From the NCBI RefSeq assembly GCF_036370855.1, contig NC_088098.1, forward strand, positions 199,439,773 through 199,503,772: 64,000 nucleotides of DNA, given 5' to 3'. The DNA comes from Dromaius novaehollandiae (Eukaryota; Chordata; Aves; Casuariiformes; Dromaiidae). Shown piece after piece: positions 15,640-24,805 of this stretch. The notes under the pieces were generated by a model that searched no databases, was not told the DNA's origin, and saw only the letters and a program-made list of their open reading frames with translations. Each line of letters opens with the position of its first letter. Within the stretch, counting starts at the first letter, position 1. Position numbers and translations under genes: made by a program.

Positions 15640-18600
15640 GTGCTGTACTAAAAAGAAATCTTGGAGCATATAAGAATTTGAAATATTTTTGAATGACAGC
15701 ACTGAGAAGTTTTACTACAATTTCAGGGCTGAAATCTGACTTTGATTCTTTAACACTTTTTATCAGAATGAGTTCTGAGGTTTGCCAGCTCTGTCTGGAG
15801 GCTGTAACACCATTAGCAGAGCAGTGTGCAAAAGCACAAGAAACAGATTCAACCCTCTTTCTAGCAACAAGGCACTTTCTTAAGGTAAGTTATCTAACTA
15901 TTGCATGTTACTTTGTTTTTTTTGTTATAGGTAGTGTCAAGAGGCCAAACGGTGATCACATTTTAGTAGATTAATTGCTGTCATACAAGAATAGTAAGGA
16001 ATAGTCCCTCGCTTAAAGAACTGGCAGGAAAACTTGTAAGGAGAAAGAGGTCATGGACTAGAGACACTGGACTAGAGTACAAGGAAGGATAGAATCACAG
16101 AGGGAGGAAATCACTTGTCACCAATCAACAAAAGACCTCTGCTTATCAGAGTGCAGTTTATTTTTCTGTGCTCTGTACATGAGTTCTAGAATGAAGGTGA
16201 TCAACAATTTTAGCAGTTAAATTTAACTGTGAAAGCTGTGAAATAGAAGGTACCAGAACTGTGTGAACTGAAGGCTAGGTAGGGTACTAGAACAAGAGGC
16301 AGGAGAAAGCATAGTTGGGTACTAGAATAAAAGAAGAAAATGCTCTCATTTATTCAATTTATCTGATAAATTATGCCTTAATCTAGTGCCATGCTTGGTA
16401 CTTTCCTTTTAGAACCATCCATTCCATCTCACTGAATTTTCAAATGAACTAATAGCAGCCAGGTCCATGCTAATTGGGAATAAATTAGTTGGGGAACTTC
16501 TCTGCTGGTCTCCTGATTCAGTAAAGATTTCCGTTTTGCTTAAGGCGTAATCTCTTCTTGCCAAACTGACATCCAGACTATGGGGGACTGCTCATGAAGA
16601 GCTTACATCAGCTAAGCTGAGAGAATGAGAAACACCTTTTACTCATCTTTATATTTCTTCTAAGTTAATATAGCTTTCTGCCTTTTCCCTAAATTCCCAC
16701 TTAAAATTCTAATATCAGTCTTACTAATCTGTTCCCTATTTGGCTCTCTGTGAGCTGTGGGGATCTCCAGAACTTGAGGAACAAGTTTCCTGTTTTATTC
16801 TGGAAGATTCATTCTTTCTCTGGGTTATCAGCAGATTTTGGAGAAAAATGCGAGAGATGCTGTTTCTTTCTGAAAACACATTTAAATCCATAGCAGCTTT
16901 CAGTGCTTCGAATTTGTGCCATTAAGCCAAGACTCAGATTCTAAAAGAATTTAGTTTCCAATTACTGGTACCTAAAATTCAAAAAAACGTGGATGTTTGT
17001 AAATACAAGTTCTTCATTGTTATCAGAGTGAAGATGAAGTTCAACAGCTGTTGTTAGTAAAGCAAAAAAGTTAAGCCTGCATCTCAGAATTCTTCTGTAA
17101 CTGCTCTTGTTTTGTGATTTCAGATGGTCTTTGATATGCTGGTACTTCAGAAGCACAATACAGAAATGACAACTGCAGCAGGTGAAGCATTCTACACATT
17201 AGTGTGTTTGCATCAGGTATGACATTTAGACACTTGAAAACCACTTGTTTGTTAATGGACAATGGCTATTGTGCATCTGGCTGAAATCAGAGTCATTCTG
17301 GTTGGAAGGGACCTCAGGAGGTCTGTAGTCCAACCTCTTGCTCAGAGTAGGGTCAACACTGAATCCAGACCATGTTGCTGAGGGCTTTTTTCCAACCTGG
17401 TCTTGAAAACCTCCAAGATGGATATTCCAGAGCCTCTCTGAGCAGCCTGTAAGTCATGTGCTTTCAGCCCCTGGCCATCTTGGTGGCTGGACTCATTCAA
17501 GTTCATCAAAATCTTTCATGTGTTAGGGAGCCCCAAACCGGACACAGTATTGCATGTGTAGTCTAACAAGTGCTGTGTAGAGAAATAAACACTTTCTTTG
17601 ATCTACTGGCTGCATGCGTGTAAATACAGCCCAGTATGCTGTTAGTGTTCATTGCAGGTAGGGCACACTGCTGACTCACGTTTAGCTTGCTGTCCAAGGA
17701 CCCTCAGGGGTTTTTTTTGTTTTGTTTTGTTTTTTTTTTTTAGCAGAACTACTCCCCAGCCAGTCACTTCCAAGTCTGTATTGTTGCAAGGGGCTAGTCT
17801 CTTCCAGTTGCAGGACTTTGCATTTGTCCTTTTTGAATTTTGAGGTTCCTGTCAGCCCATTCCTTCAGCCTGTCTAGGTCTCTGAATGCATCTGCATCAG
17901 CCCTGCCTCTGGATGCATCAGCTGTATCCCTCTCCCCACTCCACAGTGTGCTTTCATCCATAGATGAGGCGAGTGCATTTCCTGTTTTCCTCTAGGTCAC
18001 TGATAAAATACTGAACAGGACAGGTCCCAGGATAGACTCCTGAGCTCCACTTGTAACCAGATTCCAGGCAGAATGTGAACCATTAACCACAACTGTTTGA
18101 TGCTGATGATACAGTCAGTTTTTCATCCGTGTAATAGACCACCCATCTAAACCATAATGTCCCAGCTTGGTTACAAAGATGCTATGGGCGACTGTTAAAA
18201 GCCTTATGAAAAATCAAGGAAGACAACACCCACTGCTCCTCCCTCATCCGCAGACGTAGTCATTTCATCATAGAAGACAATCAGGTTGGTTAGGTGTGAT
18301 TTATCCATGGTAAGCCCATGCTGACTGTTCCAAATCACCTTCTCCTTCATGTTCCCAGAAGTGGCTTCCAGGAAGACTTGCTTTGTGATTTCTCAGGGAC
18401 TAAAGTGAGGCTTACCAGCCTGCAGTTTCCTATATCGTTGTCCTTTCCCTTTTTGAAGATGGGTGCAACATTTGCTTTTCTCCAGTGCTGTGGATTTCCC
18501 CCAGTCTCCACAGTCTTTCAGAGATAATAGGGGGTGGCCTTGCATTGACATCAGCCAGCTTTCTGCACCTTTGGATGAATTCCATCGAGTCTCGTGGACT

Positions 18601-20714
18601 TGTATGGGTTGAAATTTCTCAAGAGATGCCTAACTCGATCCTCTTTATCACTGGTAGTTCTTCTCCTCCTTGAACTCTATCTCTAGTCAAAGGCCTGGGA
18701 AAACCTGTCAGTGAAGACCAAGGCAAAGAAAGCATTGAATGTCTCAGTCATATCTGTGTTTGCTGTCACTAAATCACCTGCCCTATTCAGCAACATTTTC
18801 CCTTTTTATTCTTTTACTGTTAATGTACTGGTAGAAACTGTTCTTCATGTCCATTGCCAGTTTCAACTTTAGTTGAACTTCGCTTTTCTATTGTCATTTG
18901 CACATGTCCAGGCAGTGTTTCTGTATTCCTCCTTTGTAGCTTGTTCTTGCTTCTACCTCCTGCATGTGTCCTGCTTGCACTGGAGTGCAGTTACGGACTC
19001 CCGGTTTAGGCCGGCTGGTTGCCCAACCCGTAGAAGAGCTCCAGTCATTTGAGCTGCCCTTTCACATAAAGGGCAATCCCTCATCCTCTTCTTCCCTGCC
19101 TGTCTTTCCAGAAGAGCTTCTATCCATCCATCAGAGCACACCAGTCATGCAGCTGTCCCACCATGCCTCAGTTATTGCAGTGATGTCGGTTCTGCGTCTG
19201 CACCTAGAGCTCTAGCTCTTCCTGTTTCTTTTCAAGGCTGAATGCATTTATGCACAGGCATTTGAGGTTGGCCTCCTTTTGGTCTGTTTTGTCCTTCCTG
19301 AGCACTCTCTTGTACCCATCACCCTGCCCTGTGTTGTTGCTACACCTGGTCTCTGTCCCCTCACTTAACTGCAAGCTGCTACCACCATCCCCCAATATAC
19401 CTAGTTTAAATCCCTTCTCAGACTGGCAAGCCTATTGACAAAGATGTTCTTAAACTACTTTATTGAATGCATCCCCTCTCTTGTTAGCAGCCCTCATCCC
19501 TCAAAGAGAGACCTGTGGTCATGAAAAACAGTGCTGCCTGTGACAGCAGCCACTGGAGTCAACTTCAGGATGTGTCCACTACTCCCCAAGGCTTTCCCCT
19601 TCACCAGTGGAACTGAGGGGATTGGGACCTGGCTCTCAAGTCCTTCACCTTTGCTCCCAGAGCTCGGTAGTCTTTCTGGCTTGCTCCACATGTCCCTTGG
19701 CAGTGTCACTGGTGGCATGTGGATGAACAACCAGCAGTAGTAGTCTGAGGGCTGGGTGAGCCTCAGCAGTCTTTCCATAACAACAGCTTAGATCTCAGCC
19801 CCCAGCAGTATTTTTAGGTCCCCGTCTCATCCCCTGGTGCACAGACTGCCATAGTCTGTTAACTCCACTCTGGGAGCTGTGCCCCTGCCTCCCAGCTGAA
19901 CTGGTGTTCCCCACGGCAGCCGAGCGGGAGCCTGTTACTCCCTAAACAGCAGCAAGTTTTCCATCATTCTCCAAACCCTCAATGTTTCTTTCACTGTCTC
20001 TTTAGCTGTTTAACATGTTTCTTCTTCTCCACTTCTGCCCAAGTGAGCGTGAGAAATTCTTGTGTAACATCTGTCTGTCTCAGGGTAAGGAATCTAGAAA
20101 GGGGAAAATTCGAGGTACAATTGGTTGGTAAGGCATGCACAACGTGGGGCAGGAAGGAAGGAAGAAGTGCAGTTTATAGAAATGAGCCAGTGCTACGGGA
20201 GAGCTGGAAAGCACACTGGAGGGAGTGCCAAAAGCTTTCTTTTTACTCTGCGTTACAAAGCATGGTGCTTAGCTCTACAGGCTTCTTTAGCCTTTCTGAA
20301 GAAACTAGAGTGGTTGAAAGGCTTTCTCTGGCTCAGAAGAGGGGAAAGGCTGCAGGTCTGGGTGCACTTCTGATACGCTAGCGGGTGAAGCTGGATCACA
20401 GGTGGAGAAATACTGATGGGTCTCTGTCACAGGTTTGATTCTGGATTTTGTCCTGGTGAGAGAAGTTGTATACAATTTTTTGTTTGAAGTTAATAAGACT
20501 GTTGTTTATTCAACAGGCTGAATATTCAGAGCTAGTTGAAACATTGCTATCAACTCAGCAAGATCCAGTAATTTACCAGCGATTAGCAGATGCCTTCAAC
20601 AAGCTTACTGCAAGCAGCACTCCTCCTACACTGGACCGTAAGCAGAAGATGGCCTTCTTAAAGAGTTTAGAAGAATTTATGGCAAATGTTGGTGGACTTC
20701 TCTGTGTAAAATAA
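604..20714 (+). CDS. XPO4: Exportin 4, C-terminal two thirds (14 coding exons, gene 5'-truncated by the window edge)
   Basis: XPO4 is an importin-beta-family karyopherin that binds RanGTP in the nucleus and exports cargo such as eIF5A and SMAD3; it has also been reported to import SOX-type factors. The coding exons are 604-780, 2988-3130, 3247-3392, 4704-4881, 6588-6747, 8387-8556, 9514-9688, 10860-11153, 11996-12176, 13685-13803, 14861-14991, 15767-15884, 17124-17216 and 20517-20714. Joined, they give one open frame of 760 codons plus TAA, and every junction keeps phase. The translation matches vertebrate XPO4 almost residue for residue as I recall it, for example ASREEEEISELQEDDRDQF, GYLLANDTQGETPLIPPE and the end EEFMANVGGLLCVK. 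The part seen is the helical HEAT-type C-terminal solenoid; the N-terminal Ran-binding region lies before position 1. One intron (14992-15766) is U12-type. No frameshift or stop was seen. Identity is very secure. Confidence 0.97.
781..2987 (+). other. XPO4: XPO4 intron (2.2 kb)
   Basis: The sequence is mostly AT-rich, and no transposon was recognised. A GC-richer patch at about 1740-1850 contains a perfect 9-bp stem with a 5-nt loop at 1802-1824. Short ORFs here do not resemble XPO4 or any protein I know. Confidence 0.7.
2988..3130 (+). CDS. XPO4: XPO4 coding exon
   Basis: The exon is 143 bp and encodes an acidic stretch (REEEEISELQEDDRDQF) followed by MLGRIAAEHCIPLLT. The acceptor is AACAACAG and the donor is GTACAG. 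It ends two bases into a Ser codon completed at 3247. Confidence 0.96.
3247..3392 (+). CDS. XPO4: XPO4 coding exon
   Basis: The exon is 146 bp and encodes LLEDRVTRLHGQLQRHQQQ through DLYEDIHWLILVTG. The acceptor is TCCGCAG and the donor is GTTAGT. The intron before it is only 116 bp. Confidence 0.96.
3393..4703 (+). other. XPO4: XPO4 intron (1.3 kb)
   Basis: The intron has a GTTAGT donor and an acceptor written TTTTTAATGTAAG. I recognise no repeat or extra exon in it. Confidence 0.7.
4704..4881 (+). CDS. XPO4: XPO4 coding exon
   Basis: The exon is 178 bp and encodes YLLANDTQGETPLIPPEVM through GYNRTDSVIR. The acceptor is GTAAG and the donor is GTAAGAG. Both flanking codons are split and restore the XPO4 reading frame. 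Confidence 0.96.
4882..6587 (+). other. XPO4: XPO4 intron (1.7 kb)
   Basis: A short TA-rich tract lies near 4966-4980. Otherwise this is unremarkable AT-rich intron with no recognised repeat. Confidence 0.7.
6588..6747 (+). CDS. XPO4: XPO4 coding exon
   Basis: The exon is 160 bp and encodes LLSAILRVSEVESRAIRAN through KTYLLVDEKLYDQ. The acceptor is TCTGCAG and the donor is GTAAGG. It ends in phase 0. Confidence 0.96.
6748..8386 (+). other. XPO4: XPO4 intron (1.6 kb)
   Basis: I see nothing recognisable beyond short homopolymer tracts, for example the T-rich tract near 6901-6918. Confidence 0.7.
8387..8556 (+). CDS. XPO4: XPO4 coding exon
   Basis: The exon is 170 bp and encodes ISLPFSTAFGADTEGSQW through LLVTLVERRER. 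The acceptor is TTATAG and the donor is GTAAGT. The last codon is split with 9514. Confidence 0.96.
8557..9513 (+). other. XPO4: XPO4 intron (957 bp)
   Basis: A TG-rich tract lies near 9270-9290. No transposon or extra exon was recognised. Confidence 0.7.
9514..9688 (+). CDS. XPO4: XPO4 coding exon
   Basis: The exon is 175 bp and encodes ANLVIQCENWWNLAKQFARR through HMDTETKQQYWTE. The acceptor is CTTCTAG and the donor is GTAAGC. It ends in phase 0. Confidence 0.96.
9689..10859 (+). other. XPO4: XPO4 intron (1.2 kb)
   Basis: A T run lies near 10010-10024. No recognisable repeat or exon was found. The acceptor is CTTTTTAAG. Confidence 0.7.
10860..11153 (+). CDS. XPO4: XPO4 coding exon (98 codons, the largest here)
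   Basis: The exon encodes VLQPLQQRFLNVINQENFQQ through VEVAHKQICYLGE, with whole codons at both ends. Donor is GTAAAT. The upstream frame stays open to an ATG at 10839, but that ATG is intronic. Confidence 0.96.
11154..11995 (+). other. XPO4: XPO4 intron (842 bp)
   Basis: A short TG-rich tract lies near 11188-11216 just after the donor. Nothing else was recognised. Confidence 0.7.
11996..12176 (+). CDS. XPO4: XPO4 coding exon
   Basis: The exon is 181 bp and encodes AKAMNLYEACLTLLQVYSKN through LLSKEFIDFSDT. The acceptor is TTTTATAG and the donor is GTATGA. It ends with one base of the Asp codon completed at 13685. Confidence 0.96.
12177..13684 (+). other. XPO4: XPO4 intron (1.5 kb)
   Basis: The intron is AT-rich. 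Short ORFs on both strands do not resemble known proteins, and no repeat was recognised. Confidence 0.7.
13685..13803 (+). CDS. XPO4: XPO4 coding exon
   Basis: The exon is 119 bp and encodes DEVFRGHEPGQATNRSVSAA through PLMSQDLLK, counting the split first codon. The acceptor is TCTACAG and the donor is GTAAGT. Confidence 0.96.
13804..14860 (+). other. XPO4: XPO4 intron (1.1 kb)
   Basis: Around 14125-14165 there is a phrase like the right end of an old hAT element (AAAAAAGTTTGGGAGCTG), but no left partner was found. Otherwise nothing was recognised. Confidence 0.6.
14861..14991 (+). CDS. XPO4: XPO4 coding exon, followed by a U12-type donor
   Basis: The exon is 131 bp and encodes FPSLCNQYYKLITFICEIF through LMYSLELGMS. 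It ends two bases into a Ser codon (TC|A) completed at 15767. The acceptor is CTTTTGACAG. The donor is GTATCCTTTG, unlike every other XPO4 donor in the window. Confidence 0.95.
14992..15766 (+). other. XPO4: U12-type (minor spliceosome) intron of XPO4
   Basis: The 5' splice site reads GTATCCTTTG, the U12 GT-AG consensus (RTATCCTTT). Near the 3' end, 15746-15754 reads TTCTTTAAC, one mismatch from the U12 branch-point consensus TTCCTTAAC. The branch A lies about 13 nt before the terminal AG at 15765-15766, inside the short distance U12 introns need. No polypyrimidine tract of U2 type is obvious. A (TTA)10 microsatellite sits inside at 15610-15639. Confidence 0.88.
15610..15639. repeat. (TTA)10 microsatellite
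   Basis: Ten perfect TTA units lie within the U12-type XPO4 intron, about 107 bp before the branch point. Confidence 0.95.
15767..15884 (+). CDS. XPO4: XPO4 coding exon
   Basis: The exon is 118 bp. After the split Ser codon it encodes MSSEVCQLCLEAVTPLAEQ through FLATRHFLK. The acceptor is TTTTTATCAG and the donor is GTAAGT. It ends in phase 0. Confidence 0.96.
15885..17123 (+). other. XPO4: XPO4 intron (1.2 kb)
   Basis: A segment at about 15995-16150 faintly resembles an old MIR/CORE-type SINE (TAGTCCCTCGCTTAAAGAAC, then CACAGAGGGAGGAAATCACT). This is weak. Nothing else was recognised. Confidence 0.6.
17124..17216 (+). CDS. XPO4: XPO4 coding exon (31 codons)
   Basis: The exon encodes MVFDMLVLQKHNTEMTTAAG through FYTLVCLHQ, with whole codons at both ends. 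The acceptor is TGATTTCAG and the donor is GTATGA. Confidence 0.96.
17283..19990 (-). mobile_element. CR1 LINE, long degraded copy, antisense in the last XPO4 intron
   Basis: This is a non-LTR retrotransposon lying opposite to XPO4. The left edge has the familiar CR1 3' region in reverse complement (GGTTGGAAGGGACCTCAGGA, then GTCCAACC). On the minus strand, in element order, I read endonuclease pieces at about 19255-19060 (KKQEELE, then DRQGRRG and IALYVKG). Reverse-transcriptase pieces follow: LDGIHPK near 18590, TNLIVFYDE near 18280, LGPVLF near 18025 and DLDRLKEWADRNL near 17860. Stops and frameshifts occur throughout. The distance from the endonuclease start to GIHP is only about 600 bp, too short for the family, so an internal deletion removed most of the endonuclease C-half and RT start. 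The 5' limit near 19990 is a guess; 19300-19990 is probably upstream element sequence. It is a dead copy. Confidence 0.85.
20517..20714 (+). CDS. XPO4: XPO4 terminal coding exon with stop
   Basis: The exon encodes AEYSELVETLLSTQQDPVIY through EEFMANVGGLLCVK and the TAA at 20712-20714. The acceptor is TTCAACAG. The stop codon overlaps an AATAAA hexamer at 20710-20715. Confidence 0.97.
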   Translation, partial: AEYSELVETLLSTQQDPVIYQRLADAFNKLTASSTPPTLDRKQKMAFLKSLEEFMANVGGLLCVK

Positions 20715-22738
20715 ACAACAAAACTCTATGCCTACTTTAGACCCTTTCTGCAAAATGCACTGAGAAATGCTGAATGCTGACTAAATCTTGTACCTGTCTC
20801 TGGGTTCTTTGCAGCCATCTCAGATTTTAGAGAGCCTGGAAGTTTGAACATAACACGGTGGAATAGGAGAGGTCAACTTTGAATCAGCTTCTGCTATTAT
20901 GTGTTAGCTGCAATCTGTCATACTTGTGTGTGAAAAGAATGGACAGAAAATCTGAATTTAAATTCTTTCTGTATACGTGCAAACAGATATGGGCACAATG
21001 AAAAGTAAATTCAGTGCCTTCCCCCCCCCCAACTCGTTTAAAATGAGTAGCCAGATAAACATACAGATTTTTTTTCTACCCAAAACCATGTTAGAGTGTG
21101 AAGCAGACACATACAAAGCTCTAAATAGTTTAGCTGATTTTAAGCTTTATTTTTTCCTCTCTAAAGTTTGAGTTTGTGTTCCAATGGAAAAAAACCAACA
21201 CCAAAATGGTATTTTAACTTGTGTTTAGTTTTGTTTTTTCTACATCAACCTGAAGTTGCATGTTCAGTGTAATGCAGGTTTTTACATTATGTTCTGCTGC
21301 CTAAAGTTCAGAAGAAAAAAGGTGTATATTTTTGTTCCCCTAAAATGAACTTTAGGAACTGTAGCCATTTCCTTGCCTTAATTTAAAAGGAAAAAAAAAA
21401 AGTTCACATACTTTAGATAAGAAATCTAAGGCAAGATGTGAGTCTTCAGAGTTGGTTTAGGATGTTGGCATTAAGCTGCTGTGTACATATTGCAGCCCTT
21501 CATGTTGACGTGTCATTTTGGAATGAGTGTCTAATGCAAGGTTCATGTGTAGTTTTACTTTCAGTATCTGTTTTGATTCCTCTCCAGGTTGCACACAACT
21601 GCAATGTATTTCTACACTGAACTGTTTGCTAAAGCAATAACAACGCAGAAGGTGTAAATTATTGACTTACATGGACTTTTTTGAGTTGGGGCATTAGGTA
21701 AAACAATTATGCTAGAAGAGGGGCTTGAAACCCTTTTACCCAAAGGTCATACTTAGCTGATTTGAGTCGAGAAAGATTAAGATCTGCACTGTTGAGAGGG
21801 ATTTTTGTTTTTCCTGAAAGAAGCTCGCCTTCTGTAGAGCCCTCCCTGCTGCTCTGCTCTTGCTCAGTTTTTTATATCAGCACTTTAGCTATTATGATAG
21901 CAGAGTTACAGTGCCCTGAGTATAGTGGACCAACACGGGAGAGTGGCACAAAGGCACAGAAGGCGGGCATGCTCTGCCTCTAGTTTTGAGCCAGAGAATA
22001 CTGAAGCAAACATAGAGGCTGCACGTCTAGTAACAGTCCTTTTTGTGGAAACACATGGAGGCAGGAGAAGTTGGCCCTTTTGCTTAAGACCTCTGCTAGA
22101 TTATGCTGTTGAATGTTTCCCATGTTTTTGTTTTTTGACATTTATATAAAATGTACAGTATATACACCTTTACATGGCTGTGTATAGCATCATGTTTGCA
22201 ACTCTGTGCCATCCTTCAGCCGTTCATCTCAAAATTAGTTACAATAGCCAGAAGTAAAAAGACATAAATCTGTACTATTGTGCTATAAGTGATCTAGGGC
22301 TTTTTTTATTTTTTAGTGAAATCCATACCCATCTCAGGCTTGGATCTACAAGGCCAAAAATACTATCTTGTCAGTATACTTTTCTCTTTTAATTTATGTG
22401 AGAACTGGGTGAGGGCAGATTTACCCATTAAAAAGCAACCATAAAATGTGTTAGATAATATACCTCTCCAACCTGTATTCTAAGATAATTTGTGTAGTGT
22501 TTTAGAACAGGGATATTGCCCTCAAATTTTTCCTGGAAAAATGAATCCTTTTCTTTAGAAGCTTTCTTGGCTGTGCATTTGCACTAATGATAACGATCCC
22601 AGCAGATCCTGTTTTTAAACTGTTCCAATGTCTGATTTTTGTTGTTGTTGTTGTTGCTTGGGTTTTTGCCTTGTTTTTGGAGCTGCTTCTAGAATTTGAG
22701 TTTGTACACTCTGTAGTGCAGCCTTTCTAAAACTTGAT

Positions 22739-22742
<4 letters not shown>

Positions 22743-22778
<36 letters not shown>
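22743..22778. repeat. (TC)18 microsatellite
   Basis: This is a perfect 36-bp TC repeat within the probable XPO4 3' UTR. A run of 19 A follows at 22875-22893. Confidence 0.95.
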
Positions 22779-22781
<3 letters not shown>

Positions 22782-23835
22782 TGAGGGGCATTAAAGCCTA
22801 GGAACACAAGCAGCAGTAGGAACTGCTGGTTTGCTGTGATGTACTCAAGCATCAAACATCTAGGCCAAAGTCTCAAAAAAAAAAAAAAAAAAAGTGCAAA
22901 TACCTTCAACCTTTTTGTATCTGACTGCAAAACCGATGTTCTCAATCCTCATTTCTCTTATAACTAGCGCTGTCACTCTCACTTTTTGCCCTCAAGCTGG
23001 CTTAATATTTAAAAATATTTATGAATTTTAAAATTTGGAAATCCTCTTGAATATTGTAACTGATGAATGGGAGTATGAATTTAGTTAATATTCAGAATAA
23101 AGTAATATGCCTACCCATTGCTTTTCTAATCAGGCCCATCATATTGTCACAAGCACTGACATAAAATATGTTTTGATTATGAAGACCTACTAAATTAAGT
23201 ATGAACAATTACTTTCAAAGATTAGTTTTGATGATTGCTTAAAACTTTTTGTCCTTCATTTAAAATTGATGTTATATATTAAAGGGAAACTGTCCACGTA
23301 AGGGTCTTTTTAAAAGAATTTTATTGCTTAATGTTATGTTAGACAACATTCTTCCTATCTTGTTTTCTTTTTCCTTCCATTCTTGTGTGTTCAACTTTGA
23401 TCTTTCCATACTATTCTAAGCTTCTTCTAGAGCAAATGCAAAGATGTTTCTGTTTAGTGACATCTATGAAGCTGTTACAAAAGTTTCTGGGAAGAAGTTT
23501 TCTTAATTCATACTCCTGCTGGCTAGGTGACTGCTTCTATCCCTAAACTGTGTGGCTTGGATATCCCCCCTTGCCTCCCATCCTTTGGTGACCTTCCACA
23601 CATCCACCTGCTGTAGATCTAGATGCAAAGCTCATTCAAGTCCATAAGAAAGATTCATAGACCATTTTCAGTGGACCTAGAGTTGGCTCCAAGTAACTGT
23701 TTTAAAATTTTGTAGCATCACTGCATTGATTTTCCATTCACTGTGCAAAGTGAATAATGATTTTAAAAATGCATGTGTTTTTTTGAAAAAACATGCAACT
23801 CAAACTTAATTATAAATGCTGCATGATATAGTTGT

Positions 23836-23841
23836 AATAAA
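23836..23841 (+). terminator. XPO4: Candidate XPO4 polyadenylation signal
   Basis: This is a canonical AATAAA followed by a T-rich stretch (ATATATTTGTCTAGAC). An alternative AATAAA lies upstream at 23096-23101. The choice is inference only. Confidence 0.4.
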
Positions 23842-24639
23842 TATATTTGTCTAGACATAAGACTTCTTTTCTTACTAAAATAGATTATTGCCCCAGTGTT
23901 TTCATTCAAGAATTCAGGTAGTTTATTTCCCATTTCTCCAGCCCTTATCCGATTGTAATAGCTATTTCAAATGCTAGCCTAATGATTTTCTGTGGTTCAA
24001 CCTATTTATTCTGATGCTGGCAAGCATGACTGTCTAGTTGGATCATGAAATTCAAGGCCTACAAAGCGCAGGGACACACAGACAGGCAGAAGTGGACTGC
24101 ATTAAACTTCCACTTTTACATGCATTATGCCTTAATCATCGTCACTGACTGCCACCAGAATCTGCTACTGCTTATTGCCCAAAAGTTTGTGTTTCACTGG
24201 TTAGTGATAAAGGGCTCACTGCTTTCCTCAGGAATGAGAAACTTGTTTTCTCAGCATGTCCAAATCCTACTAGTTGAAAGAGGGATTTGCATCTGGGTCA
24301 TCTCCTTGACAGTGCATAGCACTTACTAAAGCCCCAGTGTTTACCTGGATAAATCCCTTTTTTATTTAAGCCATGTAGTTGTAGGAAACAAGCTTGCACA
24401 GAAAAGTCAATTGTCCATTTATAATCTAATGCTGGGAAAGGTAATGCAAGTTCTAATTTCAGTGATCTGTGAAACTATTCAGAAAAACAAATGCAGCATT
24501 TCTATAATAGAACTCTTTAATTTCAGTTTCAGATAAATAATTACGTAAGGGGTGTTTTTTATGGAAGTAGCTTATGAATATAAGTGCAGGAGTAGGAGCC
24601 AGTCTCCTCTAATTTTGTATCAGATTTTCCACTGGGTCC

Positions 24640-24805
24640 ACTGTGGCCATCGGCAAGTCGCTAAAACTGTATCTTTGTTTAAAAAAAACAAAAAACAAAC
24701 AAAAAAAATAGCGACAATACCTACCTACCTCACAGGGCTGTTGTGAGGATTAGTTTATGCCTATAAATGCATTGAGGATCTGAAATGCTCTGTAAATATT
24801 AAATA
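24640..24805 (+). mobile_element. MIR-like CORE-SINE remnant
   Basis: The order of phrases matches the MIR consensus as I know it: CTGTGGCCATCGGCAAGTCG (tRNA/core part), then an A-rich tract replacing the 'tctgtaaaatggg' part. ACCTACCTCACAGGGCTGTT, GTGAGGATTA and GAAATGCTCTGTAAATATT follow. MIRs are abundant in mammals but rare and very old in birds. The 3' half is well preserved and the 5' end is lost or diverged. Identification is by eye only. Confidence 0.75.

Larger units (their letters stand above)
20715..23860 (+). other. XPO4: Probable XPO4 3' UTR
   Basis: This is AT-rich sequence after the stop with no coding signal. The extent is inferred from poly(A) signals. AATAAA occurs at 23096-23101 and 23836-23841, and the latter would place cleavage near 23.86 kb. 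The segment includes a (TC)18 repeat, an A19 run and a short (GTT)n tract near 22640-22655. Without transcript data the true end is unknown. Confidence 0.55.

Noticed and set aside
19494-19778. Minus-strand frame of 94 codons at the upstream end of the CR1
   Set aside because: It may be decayed CR1 upstream sequence, but I could not match it to a known CR1 ORF1 domain, so it is not listed as a gene or pseudogene.
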